The notes under the pieces are model-generated. The model saw nothing but the letters and a program-made list of their open reading frames with translations. It was not told where the DNA came from and did no database searches. Source: Caenispirillum salinarum AK4 (GTDB taxonomy: Bacteria > Pseudomonadota > Alphaproteobacteria > Rhodospirillales > Rhodospirillaceae). From it: DNA of 64,000 nucleotides. Shown here piece by piece: positions 45,957 to 55,557 of this stretch; the first letter of the stretch is position 1; each line of letters starts with the position of its first letter. The position numbers were made by a program, and so were the translations under genes. Location of the stretch: the NCBI RefSeq assembly GCF_000315795.1, contig NZ_ANHY01000019.1, positions 115,047 to 179,046 of the forward strand, written 5' to 3'.

Positions 45957-47234
45957 TCATCGCTTCGTCTCAGTCAACCCCCGCGCCGTCAGCCACCCGA
46001 CGACGGCGCGGGCCTTGGCCTCGCCGTGTTCGGCGGCGAGGTCGGCCGGGCCGTGCTCCCGAAGCCGCCGCCACGCCTCGACCACCGGCACGCCGGCGAC
46101 GAAGGCGACGCCCGCCGGCTCCTGCGCGGTGACCACCACCTCGCGCTCCTCCAGCAGCCCGTCGACCACGACGATGGCCGTTTTCACGCCCGGTTCGGCA
46201 GCCTCGTGCACCGGCGCGTCATCGGGAAAGGACAGGCGCCGCGCCCAGAACGGTTGATCCTGGAAACGGGTCTCCTGACGCAGGAAATCGCGGCCGAGGC
46301 GCGCCTGCCGGAGGTAGGTTTCGCGGATGCGCTCGCCGATGTAGCGGGTCGCCAGGGCCTCGCTCTCCGGCCCCGGTCGTTCCGTCATGGTGCGCCATGC
46401 TGCCACCGCCGCCAGCGCGCCGGAGACCGCCCAGAACATGCCGTGGCCCGACAGCGGGTCCATGCCCGCCGCCGCGTCGCCCGCCGGCAGAATGCGCGGA
46501 TCAATGGCGTCCGTCGGCACCACCGGCGCACATTCGCGGATGGAGAGGCCCTCCGGCTCCCCCGCCAGTTCTGGCGCGACCGCCGCCAGCGCCGCCCGCA
46601 GACGCTCGGCCGGCGGGGCGTCGTCGGCGCGGGCGTCGAGCGTCGCCTGTGCCCACACCCGCCCGTCGCCCGGCCGCGCGATCCACACCCAGCCATCGGC
46701 GAAGGGCGTGACGGCAGCGCCGGGCTCGGCCTCGCCGGAAAGCCAGCCGCCGACGGCCAGCGTCGCCGGGCCGCGCATCACCGGACGGTTGGCGTGGGCT
46801 GCCCGCCCGCGTGCGTCGATCACCCGCCGGGCCAGAACCTCCCGCCCGTCCGACAGACGCACCCGCACTGTGCCCTCTTCCGCCTGGAGCGTCGCCGTCG
46901 CCTGAACGTGCTCCGCACCGGCCGCAACGGCGGCGGACCGGAGCGCGCGGTCCATGCTCGCGCGCTCCACCAGGTGTTCGCCGTTGTGCGCCGTTTTCTC
47001 GCCCGCCCACGAGGCCCGGCGCGGAACCAGCGGCGCGACGTCGGGGAGGCGGTCGGCGAGCCCTTCCGCCCGCAGCCATGCCATCAGCCGCTCGCCGATA
47101 CCCTCCAGCCGGGCGGGCGTGCGATCCGGGTCCACCAGCAAAACCGTCGCCCCCTGCCCCGCCAGCGCCCGCGCCGCCACCGCACCCGCCGGGCCGCCGC
47201 CGATCACCGCTACGTCCACCGTTTGCTCGTGCAT
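45957..47234 (-). CDS. qhpG: QhpG, FAD-dependent monooxygenase for CTQ formation
   Basis: A 425-residue flavoprotein monooxygenase: Rossmann motif DVAVIGGGPAGAVAARALA, RRVIDARGRAAHANRP, and the second FAD motif ILPAGDAAAGMDPLSGHGMFWAV. In Paracoccus, QhpG hydroxylates the gamma-subunit tryptophan as part of CTQ cofactor formation. The ATG at 47,234 has GGGAGGAG; an ATG at 47,258 has none. It is divergent from qhpA across a 220-base promoter region. The identification rests on family plus the complete qhp context. Confidence 0.85.
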   Translation of the reverse strand: MHEQTVDVAVIGGGPAGAVAARALAGQGATVLLVDPDRTPARLEGIGERLMAWLRAEGLADRLPDVAPLVPRRASWAGEKTAHNGEHLVERASMDRALRSAAVAAGAEHVQATATLQAEEGTVRVRLSDGREVLARRVIDARGRAAHANRPVMRGPATLAVGGWLSGEAEPGAAVTPFADGWVWIARPGDGRVWAQATLDARADDAPPAERLRAALAAVAPELAGEPEGLSIRECAPVVPTDAIDPRILPAGDAAAGMDPLSGHGMFWAVSGALAAVAAWRTMTERPGPESEALATRYIGERIRETYLRQARLGRDFLRQETRFQDQPFWARRLSFPDDAPVHEAAEPGVKTAIVVVDGLLEEREVVVTAQEPAGVAFVAGVPVVEAWRRLREHGPADLAAEHGEAKARAVVGWLTARGLTETKR

Positions 47235-47371
47235 GACTCCTCCCTTCCGTTCCGCCATGACAGCGCACGCGAGGGCGAGCGTCCAGGGCCTTGCCGAAGA
47301 CGCTTAGCAGCAGCGTCATCTTTGTCCGGATCTGTCAAGAAGTGCCCCCGAAAGCGCGATAGCCTCATCAG

Positions 47372-47388
47372 TGGTCGGAGGACGACCA
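47372..47388. promoter_or_regulatory. Palindrome between qhpG and qhpA
   Basis: TGGTCG-GAGGA-CGACCA lies 67 bases before the qhpA start in the divergent promoter region. It could be an operator, perhaps for QhpR, but AraC-type activators more often use direct repeats. Confidence 0.35.
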
Positions 47389-47454
47389 ATGCCCACAAAA
47401 GAGGCATGGCTACTGACCAGGGAACGGATTGGCTTCAACGACATGGGGGACACC

Positions 47455-49017
47455 ATGCGATTGACCGTGCTTTCCGGGGCGCTTCTTGTCGGCGCCCTGG
47501 CGTTGGTGCCGTCGGCCCAGGCCGCAGACGGCCCGGCGCTTCTGGAGGCCAAGTGCGCCTCCTGCCACGCCGAAAACGGCGACGGCACCTACACCCGCAT
47601 CGACGCTGGACGCCGCACGCCCGAGGGCTGGCTGATGACGCTGGTGCGCATGGAGCGCAACCACGACGTCAAGCTGACGGCCGAGGAACGCCGCACCCTC
47701 GTCCGCCACCTCGCCGACACGCGGGGCCTGAGCGTCGCCGAGACCGAGGGCTCGCGCTACATCCTGGAGAAGAACCCCATCGCCTGGGACGAAGGCCCGA
47801 CCCAGGAAATGACCGAGATGTGCAGCCGCTGCCACTCCTGGGCCCGCGTCGCGCTCCAGCGCCGCACCAAGGAGGACTGGGCCAAGCTGATGCACTTCCA
47901 CCTGGGCCAGTTCCCCACCGCCGAATACCAGGCGCTGGCGCGTGACCGCGCATGGTGGGACATCGCCCAGAACCAGATGGTGGACGAACTGGCCGAACGC
48001 TTCCCGCTGGGCAAGGCGCCCGAGGCGTCCACCGCCGACCTGTCCGGAACCTGGTCGGTGGCCGGCGTGCAGCGCGGCCAGGGGCCCTATCACGGCACCA
48101 TGACCGTCTCGCCCAAGGACGGCGGGATGCTGGACGTGATGGTCGACCTGACCTACGAGAACGGAACGGAAGTCACCCAGGCCGGCACGGGCATGCTCTA
48201 CGGCGCCGGCGAGTGGCGCGCGAGCCTGACCGGCGCGGGCACGCAGCTTCGCCAGGTCATGGCCCTGTCCGAGGATGGCGAGACGCTGACCGGCCGCTGG
48301 TTCGACGCCGATCAGGACGTCATCGGCGGCGCCATGACGGCCGTGAAGACCGACGCCGACCCGCGCGTCATCGCCGTGGCTCCGTCGCACCTGCGCCAGG
48401 GTGCCACCACCCGCGTCACCGTCGCCGGCGTCGGGTTGAACGGCGATCCCGATTTCGGCGAGGGCGTCACCGCCACCGTCGTCGAGCGCACGCCGGAAAT
48501 GATGGTGCTGGACGTCGCCGCCGACAGCGCGGCCCAGGCCGGCCCGCGCGATGTCTCCATCGGCGGGCAGTCCATGGACGACGCCTTCGTCGTTTATGAC
48601 GGCATCGACCGCCTGACCGTGGAGCCTGCCGTCACTTTCGCCCGCGTCGGCGGCAACGGCGGTCCGATCCCCAAGGTGCCCGCGCAGTTCGAGGCCATCG
48701 GCTGGATGAATGGGCCGGACGGGCAGCCGAACACGGAAGACGACATCCGCATCGGCGCCATGCCGGCGGAATGGAAGACGGACAACTTCGACGCCACCGC
48801 CGCGGCGCTGGACGACGCCAAGTACGCCGGCCAGATCGGCGACGGCGGCCTGTTCGTTCCCGGTCCCGCCGGTCCCAACCCGGCGCGGGTGAAGGGCACC
48901 AACAACGTCGGCAACCTGTCGGTCATCGCGTCGGTCTTCGACGGCGGCCGCGAGGTCGAGGCGACGGGACAGCTTTACGTCACCGTCCAGCGCTTCGTCG
49001 ACCCGCCCATCCGCTGA
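47455..49017 (+). CDS. qhpA: Quinohemoprotein amine dehydrogenase alpha subunit (dihaem)
   Basis: A 520-residue periplasmic subunit. The signal peptide ends near residue 23 (SAQA-A). Haem motifs CASCH (Cys34, Cys37, His38) and CSRCH (Cys123, Cys126, His127) lie in the N-terminal cytochrome region. Three beta-rich domains follow, including an IPT-like segment (IAVAPSHLRQGATTRVTVAGVGL). It passes electrons from the CTQ site to an external acceptor during oxidation of primary amines to aldehydes and ammonia. GGGGGA precedes the ATG at 47,455. It heads the qhpADCBEF operon. Confidence 0.94.
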   Translation: MRLTVLSGALLVGALALVPSAQAADGPALLEAKCASCHAENGDGTYTRIDAGRRTPEGWLMTLVRMERNHDVKLTAEERRTLVRHLADTRGLSVAETEGSRYILEKNPIAWDEGPTQEMTEMCSRCHSWARVALQRRTKEDWAKLMHFHLGQFPTAEYQALARDRAWWDIAQNQMVDELAERFPLGKAPEASTADLSGTWSVAGVQRGQGPYHGTMTVSPKDGGMLDVMVDLTYENGTEVTQAGTGMLYGAGEWRASLTGAGTQLRQVMALSEDGETLTGRWFDADQDVIGGAMTAVKTDADPRVIAVAPSHLRQGATTRVTVAGVGLNGDPDFGEGVTATVVERTPEMMVLDVAADSAAQAGPRDVSIGGQSMDDAFVVYDGIDRLTVEPAVTFARVGGNGGPIPKVPAQFEAIGWMNGPDGQPNTEDDIRIGAMPAEWKTDNFDATAAALDDAKYAGQIGDGGLFVPGPAGPNPARVKGTNNVGNLSVIASVFDGGREVEATGQLYVTVQRFVDPPIR

Positions 49018-49046
49018 CCCGAACCCGATGGAAAGGAGGATCACCC

Positions 49047-50480
49047 ATGGGCATGCTGACCCTGGTGCCTCATAACGTCCACGACGTGTCGGTCGACGGT
49101 CACCGGATGCTGGTCCACGTCCCGACCACCAGCCTGTTCGAGATGGACGACGTCAGCGCGTCCGTGCTGGAGCTGTTCCGCCAGCAGGGCATGGCGTCGG
49201 CCGAGACCATGCGGACCGCCTTCGGCGACCGCTTCACGCCCGAGGACCTGGCCGACTGCGTGGACGGCTTCAAGCGGCTCGACATCCTGCGGGATGCCGG
49301 GGCGCCGGACACGCCGATCACGGTGACGGAGGTGGAGGACATTCCGCTGTCCACCATCATCCTGAACGTCAACACCGGCTGCAACCTGTCGTGCACCTAC
49401 TGCTACAAGGAAGACCTGACCTCGCCGGCCAAGGGCGAGCGCATGGACTTCGACACCGCCAAGGACTCCTTTGAACTGCTGCTGCGGCAGGCCAAGGACC
49501 GCGACCGCGTCAACGTGGTGTTCTTCGGCGGCGAGCCCCTGTCCAACCTGCCCCTCATCAGGCAGGTGGTGGAGTACGCAGAACCCCGCGCGGCCGAGGT
49601 CGGCAAGACGGTGGACTTCTCGCTGACCACCAACGCCACGCTGCTGACGGAGGCCACCGTCGACTGGCTGGACGCGCACAAGTTCGCGCTGACGGTCAGC
49701 ATGGACGGGCCGAAGGCGCTGCACGACGTCAACCGCCGCACCGTCGGCGGCAAGGGCACCTATGACCTTGTCGCCAAGAAGGTGCGGATGCTGCTGTCGC
49801 GCTACCGCAGCCGTCCGGTGGGCGCGCGGGTGACGCTGACCAAGGGCGTCACCGACGTCATCGGCATCCACGATCACCTCAAGTACGACCTGGGCTTCTT
49901 CGAGGTCGGCTTCGGCCCGGCCACGTCCGGCCCGCTGTCCACCTTCAACCTGGGCGACGCCGAGCTTCAGGCGGTGTTCGATGCCATGAAGACCCTGGGC
50001 GAGCGATACGTGCAGGGTGCGCTGGAGGGCCGCAACATCGGCTTTTCCAACATGCACCAGTTGCTCACCGACATCGCGGCCGGCACGCGGAAGACCGTGC
50101 CCTGCGGCGCGGGGCTCGGGATGCTGGCCGTCGACAAGGGCGGCGACCTGCACCTCTGCCACCGCTTCGTCGGATCGGACCAGCCGACCTACGGCAACGT
50201 GCGGCAGGGCATCGACGTGAAAAGCCTCGGCGCCTTCATCGAGGAGGCGCAGGACCGCAGCAACTACGACTGCCGCACCTGCCGCATTCGCTCGGTCTGC
50301 GCCGGCGGCTGCTACCACGAGAGCTATGCCCGGTCGGGCGATCCGCACGCGCCCGTGCTGCACTACTGCGACCTGATGCGCGATTGGGTGGACTTCGGCA
50401 TTGCGGCCTACGTCCGCATCATGCAGGGCAACCCGTCGTTCATCCGCACCCACGTCGAGCCCCGGAGGCTGCCGCAATGA
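49047..50480 (+). CDS. qhpD: QhpD, radical SAM cross-linking enzyme
   Basis: A 477-residue radical SAM/SPASM protein: CNLSCTYC (Cys112, Cys116, Cys119), [13 protein letters not shown], and C-terminal cysteine clusters including [18 protein letters not shown]. It makes the Cys-to-Asp/Glu thioether bonds in the gamma-subunit precursor before export. Residues 1-95 form the small domain that probably binds the precursor leader. AAGGAGGA precedes the ATG. The 3' end overlaps qhpC by ATGA, pairing enzyme and substrate. Confidence 0.95.
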   Translation: MGMLTLVPHNVHDVSVDGHRMLVHVPTTSLFEMDDVSASVLELFRQQGMASAETMRTAFGDRFTPEDLADCVDGFKRLDILRDAGAPDTPITVTEVEDIPLSTIILNVNTGCNLSCTYCYKEDLTSPAKGERMDFDTAKDSFELLLRQAKDRDRVNVVFFGGEPLSNLPLIRQVVEYAEPRAAEVGKTVDFSLTTNATLLTEATVDWLDAHKFALTVSMDGPKALHDVNRRTVGGKGTYDLVAKKVRMLLSRYRSRPVGARVTLTKGVTDVIGIHDHLKYDLGFFEVGFGPATSGPLSTFNLGDAELQAVFDAMKTLGERYVQGALEGRNIGFSNMHQLLTDIAAGTRKTVPCGAGLGMLAVDKGGDLHLCHRFVGSDQPTYGNVRQGIDVKSLGAFIEEAQDRSNYDCRTCRIRSVCAGGCYHESYARSGDPHAPVLHYCDLMRDWVDFGIAAYVRIMQGNPSFIRTHVEPRRLPQ

Positions 50481-50803
50481 AGCACCTGAAACCCGCCAAC
50501 GCCAAGGCCCAGCAGTTCACCGAGGCCGCCAAGGACGGCCGCGAGGAGGAGGTCGTCGCCATGACCTCGCTGGTGGGCTGCACCACGTCGTTCGACCCCG
50601 GATGGGAGGTCGACGCCTTCGGCGGCGTCGCCGCCCTCTGCCAGCCCATGGAGGCCGACCTGTACGGCTGCGCCGATCCCTGCTGGTGGCCGGCCCAGGT
50701 GGCCGACACGCTGAACACCTATCCCGACTGGAACGCCGATGCACCGGCGGCCCAGACCGACTGGCGCAAGCTCAACCAGGTCTTCCCCGAAGACAAGGGC
50801 TGA
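50477..50803 (+). CDS. qhpC: Quinohemoprotein amine dehydrogenase gamma subunit precursor
   Basis: A 108-residue precursor of the catalytic subunit. Taking a 28-residue leader, the mature chain has Cys7, Glu16, Cys27, Asp33, Cys37, Cys41, Trp43 and Asp49 (precursor 35, 44, 55, 61, 65, 69, 71, 77). These are exactly the published positions: thioethers Cys7-Glu16, Cys27-Asp33 and Cys41-Asp49, and the CTQ cofactor from Trp43 and Cys37. There is no Sec or Tat signal; the leader should be cut by QhpE and the subunit exported by QhpF. It overlaps qhpD by ATGA. Confidence 0.96.
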   Translation: MKHLKPANAKAQQFTEAAKDGREEEVVAMTSLVGCTTSFDPGWEVDAFGGVAALCQPMEADLYGCADPCWWPAQVADTLNTYPDWNADAPAAQTDWRKLNQVFPEDKG

Positions 50804-50861
50804 GGCCCGACGCTTGCAGCCAATCGACGTGGTGAACGCAGTGCATTGGAGTGAACGAACC

Positions 50862-51956
50862 ATGCGAACCCTGACACGCTCGGCCATTGCGGCCGCCGTA
50901 GCGGCGGGTTTGGGCCTTTCGGCCGTGCCCGCGCTGGCGAAGGACTACATCCTGACCGCCGTCAAGCCCAACAAGCTGCTGGTGGTCGACCCCGACGCCA
51001 TGGCCATCGACAAGATCATCGAGATCGAGAACGGCGGCCCGGCGCCCCTGACCCTCATTCCCACCGAGGACGGCACGCGCGCCTATGCGCTGGTCAACCG
51101 CTGGGAAAGCATCGTCGCCGTCGACCTGGAGACGGGCGAGGAGACCATGCGCATCGACCTGTCCGACAAGGACACGCGCGTGAAGGCCATGTTCGGCGTC
51201 GACCTGTCGCCGGACGAGAGCACGCTGGCGGTCTATGAATCGCCCGTGGAGATCCTGGCCGGCGAGATGCAGGTGCAGCCCACCCGCATTTCCTTCTACG
51301 ACGCCGAGACGGGCGAGCTGAAGGGCCGGACCGAGGCGCCGCGCCAGATCACGCTGCTGATGTACAACGCCGACGGCTCCAAGCTCTATGGCCTGGGCCG
51401 GGCGGTGCACATCTTCGACGGCCAGACCGGCGAGAAGATCGGCGAGCACGCGACCCAGACCTGGGAGCGCGCCAACTACAGCCAGCCCGACATCCTGGAC
51501 GTCTGGAGCCAGTGGGAGACGGCCAACGTGCTGTCGACGCCCTACTATGCGGCACGCACCGACATGGACCCCATGAACCCCGAAGCCTACTGGACCGGCA
51601 TCCTGACGCTGGACCTGGAAACCGGCGAGTTCCGCATGAAGGACGTGGAGAACACCGACATCTTCTACTTCTCCACGGCTGTCAGCCCGACGGACAAGGA
51701 CATCGTCTACGGCGCCTACACGCAGCTGTCCAAGTTCGACGTCGGCGAGGGCAAGCCGCTGAAGCGGGTGGAGCTGCCGCACAGCTACTACTCCATCAAC
51801 GTCTCCAGCGACGGCAGCAAGGTGTTCGTCGGCGGCGCCATGGGCGACATCGCGGTCTATGACGCCGAGACGCTGGACATGATCGGCCAGATCCCCATGC
51901 CGGGCGGCGCGAACATGAGCCTTGCCACCATGCGCGTCTTCCAGCGCGACGAGTGA
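50862..51956 (+). CDS. qhpB: Quinohemoprotein amine dehydrogenase beta subunit
   Basis: A 364-residue periplasmic seven-bladed propeller with a signal peptide (AAAVAAGLGLSAVPALA, cleaved near residue 26). Repeated blade motifs such as KLLVVDPDAMAIDKIIEI, IVAVDLETGEETMRIDLS and ISFYDAETGELKGR are visible. In QHNDH this subunit holds the gamma subunit and forms part of the amine-binding pocket. The frame is open upstream to 50,739, but that part overlaps qhpC; the ATG at 50,862 has GGAG and begins the signal peptide. Confidence 0.93.
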   Translation: MRTLTRSAIAAAVAAGLGLSAVPALAKDYILTAVKPNKLLVVDPDAMAIDKIIEIENGGPAPLTLIPTEDGTRAYALVNRWESIVAVDLETGEETMRIDLSDKDTRVKAMFGVDLSPDESTLAVYESPVEILAGEMQVQPTRISFYDAETGELKGRTEAPRQITLLMYNADGSKLYGLGRAVHIFDGQTGEKIGEHATQTWERANYSQPDILDVWSQWETANVLSTPYYAARTDMDPMNPEAYWTGILTLDLETGEFRMKDVENTDIFYFSTAVSPTDKDIVYGAYTQLSKFDVGEGKPLKRVELPHSYYSINVSSDGSKVFVGGAMGDIAVYDAETLDMIGQIPMPGGANMSLATMRVFQRDE

Positions 51957-52672
51957 GGCAGGGAGCGTGGCCGGCGGTGGTTCGCTTCGGGCCGCCGCCG
52001 GCCGCGAGCCGGATCATGAACGACTTTTGCATCGGCATCATCGACAGCGGCGGCCCCTCCCTGCAGGGCGGCCGCCGCTTCGTGCTGACGGACGGGGGCG
52101 TGGCGACGGCCGCCCCCCTGCCCGACCGCCTGCGCCACGGATCGGCGGTGGAGGCGGTCATGCGCCGTGCATTAACGGGGGTGACGGTGCGCCACGCCCA
52201 GGTGTTCGGCGAGCGCCCGGTGACCAGCGCCGCCCAGGTGGCGGCGGCGGTGCGCTGGCTGGCGCTGGAGGAGCGCGTGCCCCTGATCTGCCTGAGCCTC
52301 GGCCTGCCGACCGACCGGCCCGTGCTGCGCGAGGCTTGTGCGGATGCGGTCGCGGCCGGCGCGGTGCTGGTGGCGGCGGCCCCGGCGCAAGGGGCGGCCT
52401 GTTACCCGGCTGCCTATGCTGGCGTGATCGCGGCGACGGGGGATGCGCGGTGCGCCTTTGATGAAATATCCGCCCTGCCCCACGCGCTGGGCGCCTGGTG
52501 TTCCTCGCCGGAGCATGGGGACGGCGGCGGCATGGGCGGAGCGAGCATCGGGTGCGCGCGCCTGGCCGCTCATGCAGCGCGCATGATTACAAAGGGCGTG
52601 CCGGACGTCCGCGCGGCACTGGAGGCGGCGGCGGTGTATCACGGGCGGGAGCATCGGGGAGTGACGCCATGA
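51953..52672 (+). CDS. qhpE: QhpE, subtilisin-like leader protease
   Basis: A small S8-family serine protease of 239 residues if begun at the GTG that overlaps the qhpB stop, or 218 if begun at ATG 52,016 (MNDFCIGIIDSGGP). The catalytic Asp31 (IIDSG), His62 (RHGSAV) and Ser198 (GGASIG), numbered from the GTG, are in the expected order. It lacks a signal peptide, fitting cytoplasmic removal of the 28-residue QhpC leader after thioether formation. It is a minimal subtilisin, without pro-domain. Confidence 0.88.
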   Translation: MRQGAWPAVVRFGPPPAASRIMNDFCIGIIDSGGPSLQGGRRFVLTDGGVATAAPLPDRLRHGSAVEAVMRRALTGVTVRHAQVFGERPVTSAAQVAAAVRWLALEERVPLICLSLGLPTDRPVLREACADAVAAGAVLVAAAPAQGAACYPAAYAGVIAATGDARCAFDEISALPHALGAWCSSPEHGDGGGMGGASIGCARLAAHAARMITKGVPDVRAALEAAAVYHGREHRGVTP

Positions 52673-52712
52673 TGTTTCACACGCAAGCGGCAGGATGGCC
52701 GACGCCGGAGGT

Positions 52713-52800
52713 GGACCCCTGCTTTCGCAGGAATGACGGGTATTGTCTGGTCGCTCCCCAGCCGCTTAAACAACCGTCATTCCTGCGAAAGCAGGAATCC
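52713..52800. repeat. Inverted-repeat element, copy 2 (TTTCGCAG type)
   Basis: The left arm CCTGCTTTCGCAGGAATGAC (within 52,713-52,740) and its inverse CGTCATTCCTGCGAAAGCAG (within 52,774-52,800) flank a 33-base centre. Arms match over about 24 of 27 positions. It interrupts the qhpE-qhpF spacing and resembles the widespread palindromic CGTCATTCCTGCGAAAGCAGG repeats seen in proteobacterial genomes. Confidence 0.8.
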
Positions 52801-52865
52801 ATGTCCGCTGCCAGCCGACGTGCACATCGGCCCCAGCCGGCGCCACGGGCGGAGGTCCCCGCCCG

Positions 52866-54617
52866 ATGACCACCCTCCGCGCCCGCCTCGCCGGCCTGTT
52901 CGCCCGCACCCTGTTCGGCCCCGCCGCCGGGGGATGGCTCGCGCCCGTCGTGCGGCACTACCTGCCGGCGCTGGGCATGGTGCTGGCGGTGTCGCTGTCC
53001 GCCGCCGCGCTGGGGCTCGCGCCGCCCTACCTGACCAAGCTGCTCATCGACGAAGGGCTGGTGGCGAAGGATGCCGAGGCGCTGTTCACCTGGGCCGCCG
53101 CCATCTTCGCCATCGGCCTCGCTGCGCTGCTTATGGGAGCGGCCAACAGCCTGCTCCACCTGCGTTTTTCCGCCCGGATGCTGGCGGATGTTCGGGCGAA
53201 GGCCCTGGATGCCACGCTCCGCCTGCCGCCCGACCGCCATGCGGGGATGCGCGTGGGCGAGATCATGACGCGGCTCGACGGCGATGCCGGCGAGGTCCAG
53301 CAGTTCGCCTTCGACGCCCTGCTGTCCGGGCTTGGTGCGGTGTTCCGGCTGGTGGGCGGGGCGGTGATGCTCATGGTGCTGGACTGGCGGCTTGCGCTGG
53401 TCGCCATCGCGCTCACCCCCGTGGAACTCGCCTTCCTCGCCTGGGCCCGCCCGCGCACCGAGCGGATGGCCCAGACGGTGCGCGAGCGGCGCGGCGGCCT
53501 CTCCAGCTTCCTGGCCGAGAGCGTCGCCGGCCTGGGCGTCCTGAAGACGCTTGGCGCCGAGCGCACCCGGTCCGGCGCGCTCCGCCCCCTCCAGGACAGC
53601 CAGATCGACGCGCTGATCCGCCAGCGCCAGTGGCAGGAGGTGACGGGCGGCGTGCCGACGTTCCTGGGCGCCATCGGGCGGACGGCGGTGCTGATCGTCG
53701 GCGGGCTGTGGGTGATCCGCGACGGCTGGCCCATCGGTTCGCTGATCGCCTTCCTGGCCTACATGGGCTTCCTGGTCGGCCCCATGCGCACGCTGCTCGG
53801 CCTCTACCACGCCCAGGCGCGGGTGAAGGTGGCCGTGCGGCGGCTCATGGAACTGGTGGGCGACGACCGGGCGGAGACCGACGCCGGCGAAGCCCTGCCG
53901 CCGGGGCCGGGCGCGCTGGCGCTGGAGCATGTGACCTTCACCCACTCAGGCGCCGAGGCGCCGGTACTGCAAGGCCGCAGCCTGACCATCCCGGCGGGCG
54001 CGAAGGCCCTGCTTAACGGCCCCTCGGGCAGCGGCAAGACGACGCTGCTGGGCCTGCTCACCCGCGCGCATGATCCGCACGCAGGCCGGGTGCTGCTGGA
54101 CGGCGCGGACGTCGCCGCGCTCGACCCCGTGGCGCTGCGCCGGGCGGTGGTGGTGGTGCCGCAGGTGGGGTGGCTGTTCTCGGGCACCGTCGCCGACAAC
54201 CTTCGGCTCGCAGCACCCGAGGCCAGCGACGCGGACCTCTGGCGGGTGCTGGAGATCGCGCAACTGGCGGACTGGCTGAAGGCGGAACGCGAGGGGCTGG
54301 AGACGGTGGTGGGGGAACGCGCCCTGGGTTTCTCGGGCGGTCAGCGCCAGCGCCTCGCCATTGCCCGCGCGCTGCTGGTGCCGTTCCGCGTGATGGTGCT
54401 GGATGAAAGCCTGTCGGAGGTGGACCCGGCGACGGCGGCGAAGATCGTCGCGGCCATCGACGCCGCCTTCCCCGACCGCACGCGCATCCTGGTCGCCCAC
54501 GCGGGGGCGGAGACGCTGGGGCCGTTCGATCAGGTGGTCAGCCCGCGCGCAGACTTGCGCACCGCACGGGGCGAGGCACCGGCCCAACGGGTGAAGGCGC
54601 GCGAAAACGCCGTCTGA
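52866..54617 (+). CDS. qhpF: QhpF, ABC exporter for the gamma subunit
   Basis: A 583-residue half-transporter. The six-helix membrane domain occupies about residues 30-320. The ATPase domain has Walker A GPSGSGKTT (from about residue 385), Q-loop VVVPQVGWLFSGTVADNL, signature FSGGQRQR, Walker B VMVLDES and H-loop LVAHAG. QhpF exports the cross-linked QhpC, which lacks a signal peptide, to the periplasm. The usual DEATSALD stretch is DESLSEVD. Its last 88 bases overlap the convergent qhpR gene. An inserted repeat separates it from qhpE. Confidence 0.92.
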   Translation: MTTLRARLAGLFARTLFGPAAGGWLAPVVRHYLPALGMVLAVSLSAAALGLAPPYLTKLLIDEGLVAKDAEALFTWAAAIFAIGLAALLMGAANSLLHLRFSARMLADVRAKALDATLRLPPDRHAGMRVGEIMTRLDGDAGEVQQFAFDALLSGLGAVFRLVGGAVMLMVLDWRLALVAIALTPVELAFLAWARPRTERMAQTVRERRGGLSSFLAESVAGLGVLKTLGAERTRSGALRPLQDSQIDALIRQRQWQEVTGGVPTFLGAIGRTAVLIVGGLWVIRDGWPIGSLIAFLAYMGFLVGPMRTLLGLYHAQARVKVAVRRLMELVGDDRAETDAGEALPPGPGALALEHVTFTHSGAEAPVLQGRSLTIPAGAKALLNGPSGSGKTTLLGLLTRAHDPHAGRVLLDGADVAALDPVALRRAVVVVPQVGWLFSGTVADNLRLAAPEASDADLWRVLEIAQLADWLKAEREGLETVVGERALGFSGGQRQRLAIARALLVPFRVMVLDESLSEVDPATAAKIVAAIDAAFPDRTRILVAHAGAETLGPFDQVVSPRADLRTARGEAPAQRVKARENAV

Positions 54618-55552
54618 TCGGAATACCCGAGCCGAAGCGCGATTTCGCTCAGGCTCAGGTCGGTGCGCGTCAGCCACGCCACCGCAGAGGAATGGCGGCA
54701 TTCGTCCACCAGTCGCTGGAAGGTGATGCCCTCCTCCTCCAGCCGTCGCCGCAGGGTGCGGCGCGACATGCCGAGCGCACCGGCCACCGCCGTCTGGTCC
54801 ACCTCGCCGCCGTGCAGGCCCTCCAGCACCGCCAGCTTGACCCGCGTGCGCAGACGCAGCGCCCGCTCCGTCTCCCGCACCCGGCGGTCGAGCATGCGCG
54901 AGATCTGGATGAAGCCGGCGTCGGACGCCTCCGGTCGGCGGCGGTCCAGAAGACCGGCCGACAGGGTCAGGCTGTTGCTGTCCTGGTTGTAGCGCACGCC
55001 GCGCCGCAGCCGGTCGGACAGCGCGATCGACCCCGGCCCCGCGCCGTGCTCGAACCCCAGCGCCGCGGGCCGCCAGTCGGGACCGCAGAACCGTCTCACG
55101 AGGCCCGAAAGAAGACCCAGCGTCAACTCCGCATCCTGCCGGCGCGGCCAGATGTCCTGGTCCAGAATGGTGTAGTGGAACGTCGCCTCGTCGCCCTCGA
55201 CCTCCAGCCGGACCCGCGTGCCGGTCTGGATGGTACAGAAGGCGCGCTCGAAGGTACGCAGCGCGGTCCCAAGCGTTGGCGCCAGCGACAGGGCCAGGCC
55301 GAACTCGCCCAGCTCCTGAAGGTCATAGCTTTCACCAAATGCCCAGCCGAGGATTGAATCGCCGGTGACGGCGCCCAGATCCTCCATGGCCTCGACGAAA
55401 TCGCGCAGCGGGATCGCCGCATCGTCGCCGCCGTTCAGCGATCCGTCGTCAAGGTGATGGCGGGAGAGAAAACGTGTCCGCTCCGCCCCGGGCAATCCGA
55501 GGCGGCGATCAAGCACGGCCAGCGGCCTGGCGCTGATCTTCGCAGTTTCCAA
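54530..55552 (-). CDS. qhpR: QhpR, AraC-family transcription activator
   Basis: A 340-residue activator: an N-terminal arabinose-binding-like effector domain of about 200 residues, then two C-terminal helix-turn-helix units (VAGALGMSRRTLRRRLEEEG and LSEIALRLGYSDQTAFSRAF). In Paracoccus QhpR activates qhp genes in response to amines. The start is a TTG with AGGGGG seven bases upstream; no nearby in-frame ATG fits. The ribosome-binding site lies in the arm of a hairpin. The 3' end overlaps qhpF by 88 bases on the opposite strand. Confidence 0.88.
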   Translation of the reverse strand: METAKISARPLAVLDRRLGLPGAERTRFLSRHHLDDGSLNGGDDAAIPLRDFVEAMEDLGAVTGDSILGWAFGESYDLQELGEFGLALSLAPTLGTALRTFERAFCTIQTGTRVRLEVEGDEATFHYTILDQDIWPRRQDAELTLGLLSGLVRRFCGPDWRPAALGFEHGAGPGSIALSDRLRRGVRYNQDSNSLTLSAGLLDRRRPEASDAGFIQISRMLDRRVRETERALRLRTRVKLAVLEGLHGGEVDQTAVAGALGMSRRTLRRRLEEEGITFQRLVDECRHSSAVAWLTRTDLSLSEIALRLGYSDQTAFSRAFTRWAGASPRAVRKSARGLTT

Positions 55553-55557
55553 TGCGC

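Noticed and set aside
51160..51169. TGTCCGACAA inside qhpB, resembling the GntR operator
   Set aside because: It is within coding sequence, lacks the outer T/A positions on one side, and has no promoter next to it.
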